Shown here: positions 11,738-26,046 of the stretch, in pieces
How positions within the stretch are numbered: position 1 is the first letter of the stretch
Layout: each line of letters starts with the position of its first letter
Source: Xestospongia muta
Taxonomy: Eukaryota > Porifera > Demospongiae > Haplosclerida > Petrosiidae
Reading direction: 5' to 3'
DNA length: 64,000 nucleotides
Assembly (NCBI GenBank): GCA_963693285.1
Contig: OY848925.1
Location: forward strand, 1,528,932-1,592,931
Translations under genes and position numbers: made by a program
The notes under the pieces: generated by a model
Database searches by the model: none
What the model was told of the DNA's origin: nothing
Seen by the model: only the letters and a program-made list of their open reading frames with translations

Positions 11738-13783
11738 ATGGAGCTCTCTTTTAAATTCTGCCTCTTACTCTTTGCATTGGCAGGTATGTCAGTTAAACTA
11801 GCTATGTTATTATTATAACCTGCTGCTATCTCTATTTAATATAGGTGCTGTCACTAATAATCTATCTTGTGCTCCTAATGAAATCATTTATAATGATGAA
11901 TGCAAAGTAAGTACATGTTTACAAGACAAACCTTGTCAACATGGAGGAATATGTAGTATGGGATCTTCTCCTGATCAATACACCTGTGATTGTACAGGTA
12001 CTGGATATCAAGGAGTGAACTGTGAAGAAGGTATGAGTGTAATAGAGTCACATATACTGTTTGTGATGTATAATATTTTGTTAATAGATGTGAATGAATG
12101 TGAAACTGGAGATCACAACTGTGCCTATTATGCCACCTGTGTAAACACCGAGGGTACCTTCATATGTCAATTTCAGGAGGAAGTTATAAAAGATAGATTA
12201 CGTAGGAGTAAGTGAATTATTCAATCTATTGAATTGTAGCATCTTTAACATGTTTAGTATATAGTTATATTCAAAAATTTTAACAGCTAAAATTGGCTTG
12301 ACAACTAATAATAAGCACTTGTAATGCTTAGAATTAACTAAATGAACATTCTTACTATCAAAACTAGAATGTCTACAACTTCCAACATTCCTTAATTATT
12401 GCATCATGTTTTGACCAATGATACATGTCTATCTAAAATCAACAAGGATATTACATACTCTTAATATTTTTTAAATTTGTTTCTAGAAGTAAAAAATAGG
12501 CTGTATTTTATCATTCAAATATATATTCCATTTTTATATTTATTACTAATTACATACTTGTAGACCTAGTGTAGCTTTCATAATACGTACTATATCAATA
12601 GTCTTACAGCAGTAGTAGCTCCTTTTATTTGTATCTATTTAATGCTACAACTGTTGGCAAAGAAGGCTATCAAGGTAAGTAAAATATGCCATAATATAAT
12701 GGGATATAAATAATATGCCTCATTTTTGTGTTAGTAACACAAGAAAAATAGTGACAGGATGTAAAAATTATTTAATGAATTTATAATAATTAATATATGA
12801 ATGATCATGTCTATTTATATAGCTATTGGATGTCTTGTTGTCTGTCACTCTTCAGCTACATGTCAAAACATTGGTGGTACCTACACATGTGTGTGTAATT
12901 CAGGATTTATTGGAAATGGGACATTTTGTGAAGGTAAGTAAGTATTCTGGTCATTATTGGACACACATTTTTTCAGGAAATCCATGTAGTGATTAAAGTC
13001 ATATATTAAACAGTTATTCAAATATTTTATATAAAGTTTATATCAGTATATGCACTTAGTTTAATCCTACTATTCACTATGTTTACTAAGTGTTTTCAAA
13101 ATAGTGAGGATTAAAAGGGGCAATTTTACATTGTACCTTATTGTAAATATGTTCTTCTATCTTCTATTAACTATACATGTAGTCCTCTATATTGATAAAA
13201 ACTTCAGTATTATACTGTTTTACAAAACATCTTATAACATTCTTTACAATATCTATTTATAGATATCAATGAATGTAACACTGGAAACCATGATTGTCAT
13301 CAAAATGCTACCTGTATAAACAATGTAGGTAGCTTTACATGTCAATGTAATACAGGATTTATAGGAAATGGAACATCATGTGCTGGTTAGTTATTCAATA
13401 GTTATGATCATATATACTAACAAGTTAATTGACATGTAGTGAACTATAAAGGAATAATTCTAACTTTAGATATCTTATAAGAAAAAATCAACTCCAGAAT
13501 TGTAATAATATAATTGTGCTATATCCTTTAATAAACTAACGATGCAGTCATTGTAATAATATAGCTTGTACCTTTATCTTATGTAATTGGATCCATCAGC
13601 ATTCTTTAGTTGGATGAGGATTTGTACATGTGACATTTGTCATGTTTATAACACATTATAAGTCATGGGTTATTTACTTCTGTATTAGATTGCTATGAGA
13701 ATTGCAAAAGGAGGTTACTTGCTCTAGCCTGTCTTAATATAGTGCAGAGAGGAGAAACTCTTCCAGTGCCATGCAAAACATGA
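11738..13783 (+). CDS. G3: secreted EGF-cbEGF family member
   Basis: Exons 11738-11783, 11845-12030, 12088-12207, 12823-12933, 13263-13385 and 13689-13783 total 681 nt (226 residues). The order is signal peptide, EGF, half-cbEGF with the DRLRR motif, an EGF-like exon ([16 protein letters not shown]..), a full cbEGF ([18 protein letters not shown]...) and the four-cysteine tail, here [18 protein letters not shown] and ending PCKT. Exons 1-3 and their introns are almost identical to G2. It differs from G2 by the extra cbEGF exon, which is typical of the variable middle of this family. All introns are GT-AG and in phase. Confidence 0.8.
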
Positions 13784-14639
13784 AGTCTGTCAGAATAACA
13801 AGACAGTTTTAAAACAGATCAGTATGCTAATGATTTTTGCTATTGTTATTTTAAAAGAACATAGTAGCTAGCTATAGTTTTTATTTCTTATAATAATTGT
13901 TGTCTTGTCCTGTAGTATATATGTTCAAACAATAATTATAATTGATATAAACTTTAATATTACACATATACTGATACACTGTAAACATTAAAGTATACAG
14001 AGGATGCCAAATATGGTGTCAGAGCCTTGTCTCAATATGGACAGTTATTTTGGAGTCTAATGTACACTCACACTACATGGTGTACTAAGCACACTGCACA
14101 GAGTCCTGAAGACATACTGTAAAGTATATTTGACACACCTAGTTTTACATTTCACAACTGCCAAAATATAAGGAAAATGAAAGAAACAACTGAAAAAATG
14201 GGACAAATGATTAAAATACAGTGTCAGTAATTTTTCAAGGCCACCATGAAGTGTTTGACAGGTGACAGAACTCTGTCACAATTAACATTGAGAAATAGGA
14301 CTTCAAATACGAGAATATGTTGTGCCAATACATTCGTACATTGCAAAAAGAGAGCAATATATTGTAGTCTAATTAAAAATATGACAAATAGTCAAACTAA
14401 CAATAAGATTGTAATAATTGCAATTTCTGAATTATTGGTATCTGCTACATGAACAATCAAGAATAATAGGTATTATGTAAGATAGAATCATGATTAATCT
14501 CAGAACAAGTTGTGTCCAGTATCATTAAATGCTTGTGTTTGTTTCATTTAAGAAAGTTCTCAAAGATTCCTCAATCATTGTTTTAATCATCATAGTATCA
14601 TAGCATAAATTTAGAACACATCTGCAGAGCTGTACATAA
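13784..14639. other. G3 3' flank with an atlastin remnant
   Basis: No gene. The region 14505-14610, read on the - strand, matches the IDE..EN(F)..HN.SK segment of the atlastin copies (TTCTCAAAGATTCCTCAATCAT versus the same segment near 58395-58425), but it is too decayed to translate. The text AGAACACATCTGCAGAGCTGT is shared with 51538 and 62418. Confidence 0.5.
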
Positions 14640-15490
14640 TGAAAGGCACTAAAGTGCCGAACCTCGCTGTAGTTTCTAAGTTATTTATAAATTCTATGCC
14701 AGCTTAGGCCCACCTATGATGTTGTTATTGCAAGAAAATTTATTAACGTTGCAGAAGGTGTGGTTATAAAATGGTAAGCTTTGTCATTCTGTATATGCTC
14801 ATTAATTGTTGCTTGATTTCTAGCTTTGCCATGTTTGTGAAGCAGTAACTGAATAAGTGATAGTATCATTCAATTCCCAAGCAAGATTAAGTGCTAATTT
14901 CGTGATGAAAAGTTTCTCTGAGTCTTTACATGACCCTTTAAAATGTATCAATATTTCATATACAAAATTTATTGTAACTTGAAGATGAAACGTTCTTTGG
15001 AAACGTCCCGTAGTACAAATATAAATCAATATATTATCTATTATTAGCAGTCTTTTCAGTGCTTGGAGACGTTTCCTGAATGCACTACTTCGCTCCAAGT
15101 CCACAAAACATTTTTCAGAACTTTTCTAACGATTACTTCGACCAACGGCCTTCTGTCTTGCTGATCCGCATTCCTCTGAGATTGTTTACAACATACTAAA
15201 AAATCTCCACGTTACGTTTTTTACTTTTCGAGAAACGGCATTTGACCTCTGCAGCCTGAAAATTCTTTGGCGAGTTTTAAGCTTCTGTTTTTTTTGACGA
15301 TGTTCTTGATATTACTGTTGTAAAGTCCACATGTTTTTCTATTCGTTGCTAAACGTTGGTAGCTGCTAATGCTTCGGTTGCCAAGTTATAGCAGTTCAAA
15401 AAAACAACTCTGGTAACAGACACACACACACACACATACAAACAGACTACAGTACCCTCGCTATGCTCCCACGCACAGCGAGGTTAATAA
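14640..15490 (-). mobile_element. Dispersed repeat bounded by CCTCGCTG / CAGCGAGG
   Basis: The block begins at GCACTAAAGTGCCGAACCTCGCTGT (palindromic GCACTAAAGTGC) and ends near CACAGCGAGGTT at about 15485. Its 14820-14935 segment is the reverse complement of 61775-61865, and both copies carry the GCACT(A/T)(A/T)AGTGC and CCTCGCTG ends, so this is a dispersed repeat in opposite orientations. The longest reading frame (94 codons, - strand, 14820-15104) resembles nothing I know. I cannot assign a transposon class. Confidence 0.5.
15420..15436. repeat. (CA)n microsatellite
   Basis: A short run of CA dinucleotides inside the dispersed repeat. Confidence 0.9.
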
Positions 15491-16480
15491 CATTAAAATA
15501 ATAAAATCTATAATTAGAAAGCTAACTAGAGCAGCACATTAAAAAACTCCTGGTACTATTGTAATGACATCTACAATAATAGTTTATTATTAAATGTTCT
15601 TCATGAGTGTAGTATGATATTTTTAATGGCATTCACTCTTAGACAGAGTCAACAATAGCCTTGTTTCATTATGAAATGTATATTTCAAGATTAATTTATA
15701 ATTCCCCATTTTGGAGGTGCCAGTATGTTTTGGAGGTGCCGTTTGTTTGGCTATGCTTCAATCCCTGTAATGTTATTTTTAAGGGAAAGTTAAATATATA
15801 CAACTCTGGCTCATGCATATACCATAATATCAGAGTTTGTCATTCACACTAATAAACAGCAATTGATGAAAATATTATTTCCAACACTAGGTTAAGATAG
15901 TGTAAGTCAATGGTTGTAGAAGGTTCATAATCAAGTCCGAAATCAACAACTATGGCTGGATGAAAACATTGATCCTCCTAGCATTCATAAAGAGAATATT
16001 AATGTATTGAAGTAACAAGATGTGTTATATCCAAATAATTTGAAATTTGATCTCATACCTGTAAGAGCTATCTTCTTTAAATACAATACTAATAGCTTTG
16101 ATGTGCTATTAGTCCACTAATTTATCCTTATTTGGAATATATGTTTATGTACTGAAGTTCTACATGTGGGATAACTTGTCAAACAAAGAGTTTGGCACAT
16201 TAATGCAAGCTATCAAGTTCCTGGTGTCATAACCACACTTTAGTAGACACACCTGAAGTGTTGTTGGGTGATAACATGAAATGATATAATTTATAAGACA
16301 ACTACAACATTGTCAAAGTATGTTACAGTAAATTGACAAAGTATTTATTTGTCAAGCAGGAGGTCAATATTTTATCATTTATAGTTAATGTTTAGGTTTT
16401 AAGTTGTAAGGATCGCAATTAAAGCTTCCTTTTCTTTTCAATCACAATGTATGTTTACAAGAAGACCGGTGAAAACTAAG
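15491..16480. other. Intergenic duplicated flank
   Basis: No gene seen. About 15690-16480 parallels 7510-8168 upstream of G2. A second, shorter duplicate of part of it (GATAGTGTAAGTCAATGGTTGTAGAA) recurs at 15896 and 16790. This is family flanking DNA. Confidence 0.5.
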
Positions 16481-16740
16481 AGATGAGCATATGTTAATAC
16501 ATATCCCTACTTCTAAACCTTAAAGAATAATTGTTAAAGCATGTGGCCTGAGATTCAGACTGTTCTACAGGACCAGATTGGAAGTTCAGACAATCTCAAT
16601 ATATCCATTCTGTCATATTCAATAACAGAAATAGGAGAGGCTACAATGGTGTAAATGTTTGTGGGTTAATCATTGCCTTTGAGGTTATGAATTATCACTT
16701 TTGTTGCATGATAGTATAAAAGTATATTTTGACTATGGAC
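16481..16740 (+). pseudogene. Orphan class A promoter with truncated first exon
   Basis: The class A upstream block is present and ends TTTTGACTATGGAC, with the start codon at 16735-16737. Homology to exon 1 then stops abruptly and the sequence continues as TGGCTGATTAATACATACTG, unrelated to the signal peptide. This is a promoter plus two codons of a lost family member. Confidence 0.6.
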
Positions 16741-17044
16741 TGGCTGATTAATACATACTGGCACCTCCTAAATTGGGAACTGGGTTAAGATAGTGTAAGT
16801 CAATGGTTGTAGAACGTTCATAACAATGTCCGAAATCAACAACTATATGGCTGGATCAAAACATTGATATCCTCCTAGCATTCATAAACAGGATATTAAT
16901 GTATTGAAGTAACAATATGTGTTATATCCAAATAATTTGATCTCATACCTGTAAGAGCTATAAAACAAACTAACAATAACATTGTGATAATCAGAATTTC
17001 TGAATTATTGGTATCTGCTACATTATCAATCAATAATATATACG
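16741..17044. other. Spacer between orphan promoter and G4
   Basis: No gene. It contains a shortened duplicate of 15890-16070 and a stretch (AACAATAACATTGTGATAAT) shared with the G2 3' flank. Confidence 0.45.
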
Positions 17045-17327
17045 AGATGAGCATATGTTAATGCATATCCCTACTTCTTAACCTTAAAGAATATTGTTAA
17101 AGCACATGGCCTGAGATTCAGGCTGTTCTACTGGACCAGACTGGAAATTCAAACAATCTTATTAGTCTTCCATATTATTCAATAACAGAAGTAAAAGAGG
17201 CTACAATGGTGTAAATATTTGTGGTTTAATCATGGATTTGAGGTTATGAATATAATTAATACCCGCAACTTGTTCCTTTTGTTGTTCAAGTTCTACACAT
17301 AGCAATTTGAGTACTATTATTTTGACT
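17045..17327 (+). promoter_or_regulatory. Class A upstream block of G4
   Basis: Third complete copy of the ~285-bp upstream block, ending TTTTGACTATGGACCTC. Promoter function is inferred. Confidence 0.5.
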
Positions 17328-19911
<2,584 letters not shown>

Positions 19912-21092
19912 AGTATGCCCGAATAGCAAGACAGTTTTAAAACAGAACAGTATACTACTAATTTTTGCTATTATTATTTTTAATGTAGATCATGAACACA
20001 CATAGTAAGTAGCTATATTTTTTCATTTCTTATAATTGTTTTCTTGTCCTGTAGTATGTTCAAACAATCATTATAAGTGATATAAACTTTAACATGACAC
20101 ATACATTATTGAGATAGCTACATTCACCATTGATTGTAAAAGTGAAGAATAAGTTGTAGTCTTATAGTTCAAAAATATGACAAATAGTCATATATATAGA
20201 ACAATTTAACAATAACATTGGAATAATTAGAATTTCTAAATAATTGATATGTTCTGCAATAACAATAATCACTGATAACAGAGCCTGTGACTTGAATGGT
20301 TCTCAATTGCTTATTAGCAGTTAGGATAGACAGTCTATACATTTCATGTTATTCCTAAGAATAAGGTCTATGTATGGGGATAATTGAATAAAAAAGTATA
20401 GTACTTTCTTTTAAAACCATCTATTATTCCTAATCAACTACAACAACTTTAAATGAAAATCACAACATGTACATGTGATATAATATTAATAATAATAATT
20501 ATAGTCAATGTATTAAAGGTTTTAGTGTGTGTGATCTCATTTACTGTAAGGGACCACTTCTGGCAAATATTTGTGACCTGATTTTTGAAAATGAGCCATT
20601 ATTAAAATATGACAAAATCATTTTTGTATGCGTGCATTTACCATGGATAGTTGTGTATATGTAGCAACTGTATGTATACAAAACAGATTTTTTCAGATGT
20701 TTTAACAGTGGTCCATCATGAATATCTTGCCAGAAATGGTCTTTTATTGCAAATCAGTTCAAATATATCAGTTTAAAGCAGTGTTATTATGATTTTTTTC
20801 TTCAACTAATGGTAGCACTTACTGTGCATTCTTTGTAGACCTTTCTCTAATTATAAGATCAAATGAACAGGTTATATTACTTTCAAGAACAAATAAATTA
20901 AATATAACTAATTTTATTTTTTAAAACGAAGGATGAACATTCATTTGTCTGCTGTATTACCATTGATATTTAAAATTAGACAATGAAAAACTATCTGATA
21001 CCACAACATACAACACAGCAACTCACTATACATCAACATATGACAATACCATATAGTATACTAAAGTACTAACTTGTTCCCAGCTACTACTG
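19912..21092. other. G4 3' flank ending in an atlastin tail remnant
   Basis: The segment parallels 57134-58075 downstream of G8 (shared: ACATGTACATGTGATATAAT and GACCTTTCTCTAAT). Its last bases (about 21068-21092, TTGTTCCCAGCTACTACTGAG) match the atlastin C-terminal tail remnant at 58048-58070 on the - strand. It is duplicated flank plus a pseudogene end, with no intact gene. Confidence 0.5.
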
Positions 21093-21173
21093 AGAAGGTA
21101 TATCAGTTGAACTAGCTACGTTGTTATTATTATAACCTAGTGCTATCTCTATTTAATATAGGTGCTGTCACTT
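21093..21173 (+). pseudogene. Family fragment: intron 1 plus first bases of exon 2
   Basis: GAAG|GTATATCAGTTGAACTAG... to ...ATATAGGTGCTGTCACT is the family intron 1 and the first residues of exon 2. Homology then stops and the gypsy-like element begins. There is no first exon or later exon nearby. Confidence 0.75.
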
Positions 21174-21199
21174 AGAACAGTTGTGATCAACCTACCAAG

Positions 21200-22205
21200 A
21201 TGACAGGAGAGAACACTACTATAGCAAGAATAAACGACAATACTAGTTTGAAATCAATTGAAGGAGAAACCCTAATTGACTCGAGAAGTGGATTACGACC
21301 ACAACAGACAGTGATCTATAGACTTGAACCAGAAATTGGGCAGTGGCAAGAAAAAGGAGATCAACAGTCAGTAGATCGGCCTCGAGAAGAAGAATGTAGA
21401 GCTAAGAGAGGAAAAGGAAAGAAAGAATGTAAAATCAGGGAGGAACAGGAAAAGATAGATAAGTTCATGGCAGCTATGGCTCAGCTAGCTCAAACTCAGC
21501 AACAGATGTTGCAGCAAAAAACATCACAAAGAACACGTGTAGACGTGGCCATCTATCAAGAGGTAAAGATATTGACAGTTTTTTTGAAACCTTTGAAGCT
21601 CTCATGCGGTTACATCGAATTTAATGGATGAGTTGGTGGCACATATGACACCTAAGCTTCAAGATTAAGTGAGAGATGTTAGTGCAGGCCTTACTTACAC
21701 AGAAATGTACACGGAAGTCAAGGAAGTATTATGGAAGGGGTTCAATGTAACTAAAGAAGGCAGCAGGAAGATCAAGTTTAACACCAAGATGACACCTAAA
21801 GAATATGTGGTACAAGCTATGAAACTGACACCCGACAAGAGAGAGGAACAGATGTGATAGAAAGTAACTATGGAACAAATGACTCAAGGAATGAATGAAG
21901 GAATGGAACAGTGGATTATCCAAGAACAGCCACAAGACCTGTACACAATGGCAGAATTAATGTAGGTGTACTTATTATCAGAGAAGACACATAAGAATCC
22001 ACCTACCAGACGAACCAAAATAGTTGATTCGAAGGAAGTGGGAACACTACTAGGAGTGGAGAGAGGAATCACTCGAAATGACAGTATAATTCAATACCTG
22101 GAAGAAATGAAGTCAAGAAGGAGAGATTGGCCGAAAGGGACTCTGGAAGGAATGTAACTTGGTACAAGTGTGGCAAGCTGGGGCACTACACTCGACAGTG
22201 TCGAG
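21200..22205 (+). pseudogene. gag region of the gypsy-like element
   Basis: The open part 21200-21631 encodes a charged, Gln-rich protein (QLAQTQQQMLQQK). Later pieces (21669-21857, 21966-22157) are in other frames, showing frameshifts. The zinc knuckle reads WYKCGKLGHYTRQC: the first cysteine of the CCHC motif is a Trp (TGG for TGT or TGC). RNA binding is therefore probably impaired. Confidence 0.7.
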
Positions 22206-22206
22206 A

Positions 22207-22549
22207 GAAGGCCCTTGTACAAGGGGGAGCTATGGACAAAGGAATTTATGCATACCAGTGTACTGGGACAGTGAATGATATTACTACTAACAGAATTCAG
22301 TTGGATACTGGCAGTACAAGGATATCAGTACACTCAAGGTTTGTGTCTGAAGCAATGAAGATGGGAGACTTCATAGAGCTCTGGAGTGCCAATGGACAGA
22401 GGACTAAGTATGCAGTGGCAAGAGTAAAGATTGTATTAGACGGGGAAGAGTACGATAGAGAGTTAGCAGTTGCAGCTGATCTACCTGAGGACATGTTACT
22501 TGGAGTGGATGTGCCTTTGGTGTGGCATATCCTACCACAACTTAGTTAA
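22207..22549 (+). pseudogene. Aspartic protease region of the gypsy-like element
   Basis: The frame contains IQLDTGSTRISVHSRF, the retroviral-type protease active site (DTG), followed by LPEDMLLGVDVP, typical of the C-terminal half of the domain. It ends at a stop at 22549. A short acidic linker reading frame (22635-22898) separates it from integrase. Confidence 0.75.
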
Positions 22550-22979
22550 GAGGATCACTAGGAAGACAAAACATTACAATCAACCATTGACAGCAGACTA
22601 GACAGTCTGATCAAATGGACCTCAAACGGAGCTGTTGGATTTGGGTCAGATGTATGCTGTGACTATAAGGACCCGAGCTCAAAGGCTAGCTCAAGAACAA
22701 ACAATTCAGCTGAGAAATTATACTGAGGAAGTGGAGACATACAGTGAAACTAAGGAATGTGATTCTCTTACATTTCAGGCAGAGCAAGAGGCAGACCACC
22801 TAAGCGAAGAAGAGGAAAAGGAATCAAGTGATTTGGCACAATTTTTTCCATTTATTGGAGATGTAATCACAGTACCTGAAAAACGCGCAAGAAAATGACC
22901 AATGAAGAAAAACAGACTCACAACAAACGTCATCTAAAGGAAGAAAAAAAGACAGCCACAGAGAAGCTCATCCAGAAAC

Positions 22980-24112
22980 AGCAGGCCGACCCAGAAGTAC
23001 AAAAGTGGAAGAAGAGAATGCAGAGCAAGTGATCAAGCATGAAGGACTGCTATTTCAACGATGGTATTCTAGAGACAGACCTGAAGAAGTATTTGATCAA
23101 GTAGTATTACCTCATTCCTACTGTTTAAATGTATTAACATTGGCACAATATGTGCATATGGCTGCTCATCTGAGACGGAAACGTACAGCCAAATGGATTC
23201 TGAAGTGGTTCTGATACCGATGCCAATAATAGACCAGCCATTTTGACGGATTGCTATGGACATAGTGGAACCATTGCCCAAGATTAGAAAGCAGAATCAG
23301 TACATCTTGGTAGTATGCAACTATGTGCTGAGGTACCTAGAGGCATTCCTACTATGGATATTTACAGCACTTACAGTAGCAGAGAAGTTGATCAAGTTGT
23401 TTGCTTACTATGGGATACTAAGGAAATCTTAACAGACCAAGGCACCAATTTTAATTCTCAACTTTTGCAGAAGCTTTACGAAATACTCGGAGTCAAAGCA
23501 ATCAATACAAGTCTGCACCATCTGCAGACAGATGGATTAGTTGAATGTTTCAACCAGACACTCAAGTCAATGCTTAAACAAGTGTTAGCTAGAGAAAGCC
23601 ATGACTAGGATCCAATGGTACCATATGTGCTATTTGCGTAGAGGGTAGTACTGCAAGAGTCAACAGCATTCTTGCCCTTTGAGCTAATTTACTCTAAAGA
23701 TGCAAAAGGACCTCTAAATGTGTGCTCAAGGAGAGTTGGAGTATTGATGAGAAGAAGATGAATAACATTCTCACATACATGATGAAAATCCGAAAAAGGA
23801 TAGAGCTAGCCAGCCAACTAGGTCATGAGAATTTGAGGATGATACAACAGAAACTCAAGGAGTGGTATGACAGGAAAGCCAGAGAATGGAGTTGAGAGAA
23901 AAAGATCAAGTGTTGGTAGTCCTTCTTGACAGCACGAAAAAGTTTCAGGCAAAATGGTAAGGACCGTACAAAGTCAACAAGAAGCTGGAAAATGTCAACT
24001 ATGAGATTGTGATGCCCGAAGAGGGAAGTGGCAAGGTTGTTCACATCAATCTGTTGAAGAAGTGGCATCAGAGGGAGACAGCGTATGCTAATGTAATTGA
24101 GGAAGCCCTGAG
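22980..24112 (+). pseudogene. Integrase region of the gypsy-like element
   Basis: An HHCC-like zinc-binding segment (FDQVVLPHSYCLNVLT..) is followed by core pieces with the three acidic positions visible in separate frames: MDIVEPLP, ILTDQGTNFNSQLL and LQTDGLVECFNQTLKSML. The C-terminal part (GPYKV..NYEIVMPEEG and VVHINLLKKWHQ) is also recognisable. Several stops and frameshifts interrupt it. The position before RT is the notable feature. Confidence 0.75.
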
Positions 24113-24129
24113 ATTGTAGATTACTGCTG

Positions 24130-25060
24130 GAAGGTAGGAGACTGTCTCCAAGTTGGGGATCAACTTGGAGCCAAACAACAAAACCAGCTTAGGGAACTGC
24201 TGGGACACTTCCCAAATGTCACTAAGAATCAACTGGGACAGACACATCTACTGACACACACTATACCCACAGGAACAGCACAACCTATCTGATTGAAACC
24301 CCATCTTATTCCAATACTCTATTGAGAGAAAGTTGAACAGTAACTACAAGAGATGGAGCGAGACAGCATCATAGAGAAGTCCTCCAACAAATGGGCTTCA
24401 GCTATTGTGATGGTAACCAAAAGGGACAGTGACCTGCGAATCTGTCTGGACTACAGAAGATTGAACCAAGTTATGATGTTTGATGCTTACCACATCCCAA
24501 AAGTAGATGAACTGTTAGATGCAATTGGAATAGCAGCATTTATAACCAACTTTGTTCTAGCGAAAGGCTACTGGCAGGTGCCCATGACAGACGAGGACAA
24601 AGCAAAGACAGCCTTTATCACACCTAACGAGTTATACCAGTTCACTGTGAAGGCTTTTGGGCTAAACGGACCACCTGCAATGTTACAGAGGTTGATAGAC
24701 ACAGTACTACAAGGGACAAAGAAATTCACTGGGGTGTACCTAGATGACAAAGTAATCTGTTGTAGCAACAGGGCGGAACACCTATACCACACTACAGAAG
24801 TGTTCCAACATATACAAGAAGTGGGGTTGACAGTCAAACTCAAGAATTGCACTTTTGGAGCACAGAAGTGTACCTTCCTGGGTCATAGGCTAGGAAGAGG
24901 AAGAATAAGGCCAAAAACCAGGAAAGTATTCGCAATCCATGAATGACTCTACCTCGTACCAAGAAAGATGTGAGGATCTTTCTGGAAATGACTGGCTACT
25001 ACAAACTGTTCATAAAGGATTACACTACCATAGCTGAACCTTTAACAGAACTGACCTGAA
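24130..25060 (+). pseudogene. Reverse transcriptase region of the gypsy-like element
   Basis: The longest intact part is 24353-24946. Recognisable blocks: EKSSNKWASAIVMVTKRD, LRICLDYRRLNQ, FVLAKGYWQVP, FGLNGPPAMLQRLID, GVYLDDKVICC, CTFLGHRLG, and after a stop RTKKDVRIFLEMTGYY. The catalytic YLDD is present, but the first catalytic Asp (normally xDLxxGYWQ) is Val. RNase H is missing because homology ends near 25088. Confidence 0.85.
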
Positions 25061-25088
25061 GGCAACAGCCAGAACAAGCGAAGTGGAG

Positions 25089-25147
25089 GAACAGAATAAA
25101 TAATAATAACAAATAAATTTTATTTGCTATTATTATTTATTCTGTTC
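25089..25147. repeat. Near-perfect 29-bp palindrome at the retroelement edge
   Basis: Arms 25089-25117 and 25119-25147 (starting GAACAGAATAAATAATAATA) are reverse complements with one mismatch and a single spacer base. It lies exactly between the truncated gypsy pol and the atlastin fragment. Confidence 0.85.
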
Positions 25148-25430
25148 TTACTATTATTAAAGTTTTCAAAGACCAACTTCTTGACAATTTGTGACAGCCA
25201 AGACAGAATGAGAGATTGCATCCCAAATAAATCAAAAATAATAAATAATATAAGGTCATGATTAATCCCAAAACAGCTGGCATCTCATATGCAATCACTA
25301 CATCCTTGCTTTCATTGCATTTAAGGAACTTCTCAAAAGATTCATCAATGACCATTGTAGTACTATAACTATAAATTATAACATATTTGTTCAAGATTGT
25401 TGGATTATTACATGATAACATGAAATAATA
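25148..25430 (-). pseudogene. Atlastin C-terminal membrane-region fragment
   Basis: On the - strand, IDESFEKFLKCNESKDVV..YEMPAVLG followed by hydrophobic residues aligns with IDESYENFVKHNESKHLM..YRTPAVLG of the copy at 58160-58565. Known atlastins have a similar helical segment before the membrane hairpin. The fragment is cut at the palindrome, and its tail is displaced to about 21068-21092, so the retroelement with its attached fragment sits inside this atlastin copy. Confidence 0.65.
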
Positions 25431-26046
25431 TAATTTATAAAAGGAATGGTGAATTCAACATAGTCAAAATATCTTGTAGTAAAGTAATTATTAGTACATA
25501 GAAATCACACACACACACACACACACATATATTCACATTAAACAACTTGAATTGTGTTAGTTTCTTATCAAAACTTCTTAATGAGTATAATAATATGATA
25601 TATTTTAATGATGTTCACTTGTAGGCAAATTCGATAGTATCATTTTTTCATACATTTATATACAGTTATATTTGCATCATATTATTTATACCAAATCTAA
25701 GCAATAGAATAAATATATAATATATAATGATCACAATTGGTATGTTAATTTGACAAAGGTGATATATAAAAGAATCAAGATGTTAAAGGACATGCACATA
25801 ATTTTTTTTATGACTATGAATGAGTCATCCACTAATAAACTGTGAATGAATGTGATTAAAATTAATGGTATTATGCTAGCTGAACCATGAAGTAGGCTTA
25901 AACACATTTCTCCATCATACGTGTATAGATAGGGTAGACAAAAAAATCTATATTTATGTGCCTGCTGACCATTGTACATAAGCTAAACAAATGTAGAGAT
26001 GTTTCACAAGACACATAATGCTTAAAGTAATATTAACTATTCCCAG
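25431..26046. other. Intergenic AT-rich region
   Basis: No gene recognised. It holds a (CA)n run at 25507-25528. A - strand frame at 25731-25979 has no recognisable domain. Confidence 0.45.
25507..25528. repeat. (CA)n microsatellite
   Basis: About ten CA dinucleotides in an intergenic region. Confidence 0.9.

Larger units (their letters stand above)
21174..25088 (+). mobile_element. Degenerate Ty3/gypsy element with integrase before reverse transcriptase (Gmr1-like)
   Basis: Domains in + strand order: gag-like ORF (21200-21631, then frameshifted), zinc knuckle near 22148-22205, aspartic protease with LDTGST (about 22300), integrase zinc-binding region and core (about 23005-23610), integrase C-terminus (about 23930-24110), reverse transcriptase (about 24130-25060). 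In ordinary Ty3/gypsy elements integrase follows RT; the reversed order here matches the published Gmr1 group. Stops and frameshifts are frequent, RNase H is missing, the 3' end is cut at a palindrome at 25089 and no LTR is visible on either side. It is inactive. Confidence 0.8.

Noticed and set aside
14820..15104. 94-codon - strand reading frame
   Set aside because: It lies inside the dispersed repeat; the second copy at 61775-61865 has stops in the matching frame and no domain is recognisable.
21174..25147. LTRs for the gypsy-like element
   Set aside because: No direct repeat flanks the internal region. The GAACAG shared at 21174 and 25089 is only six bases and may be chance.
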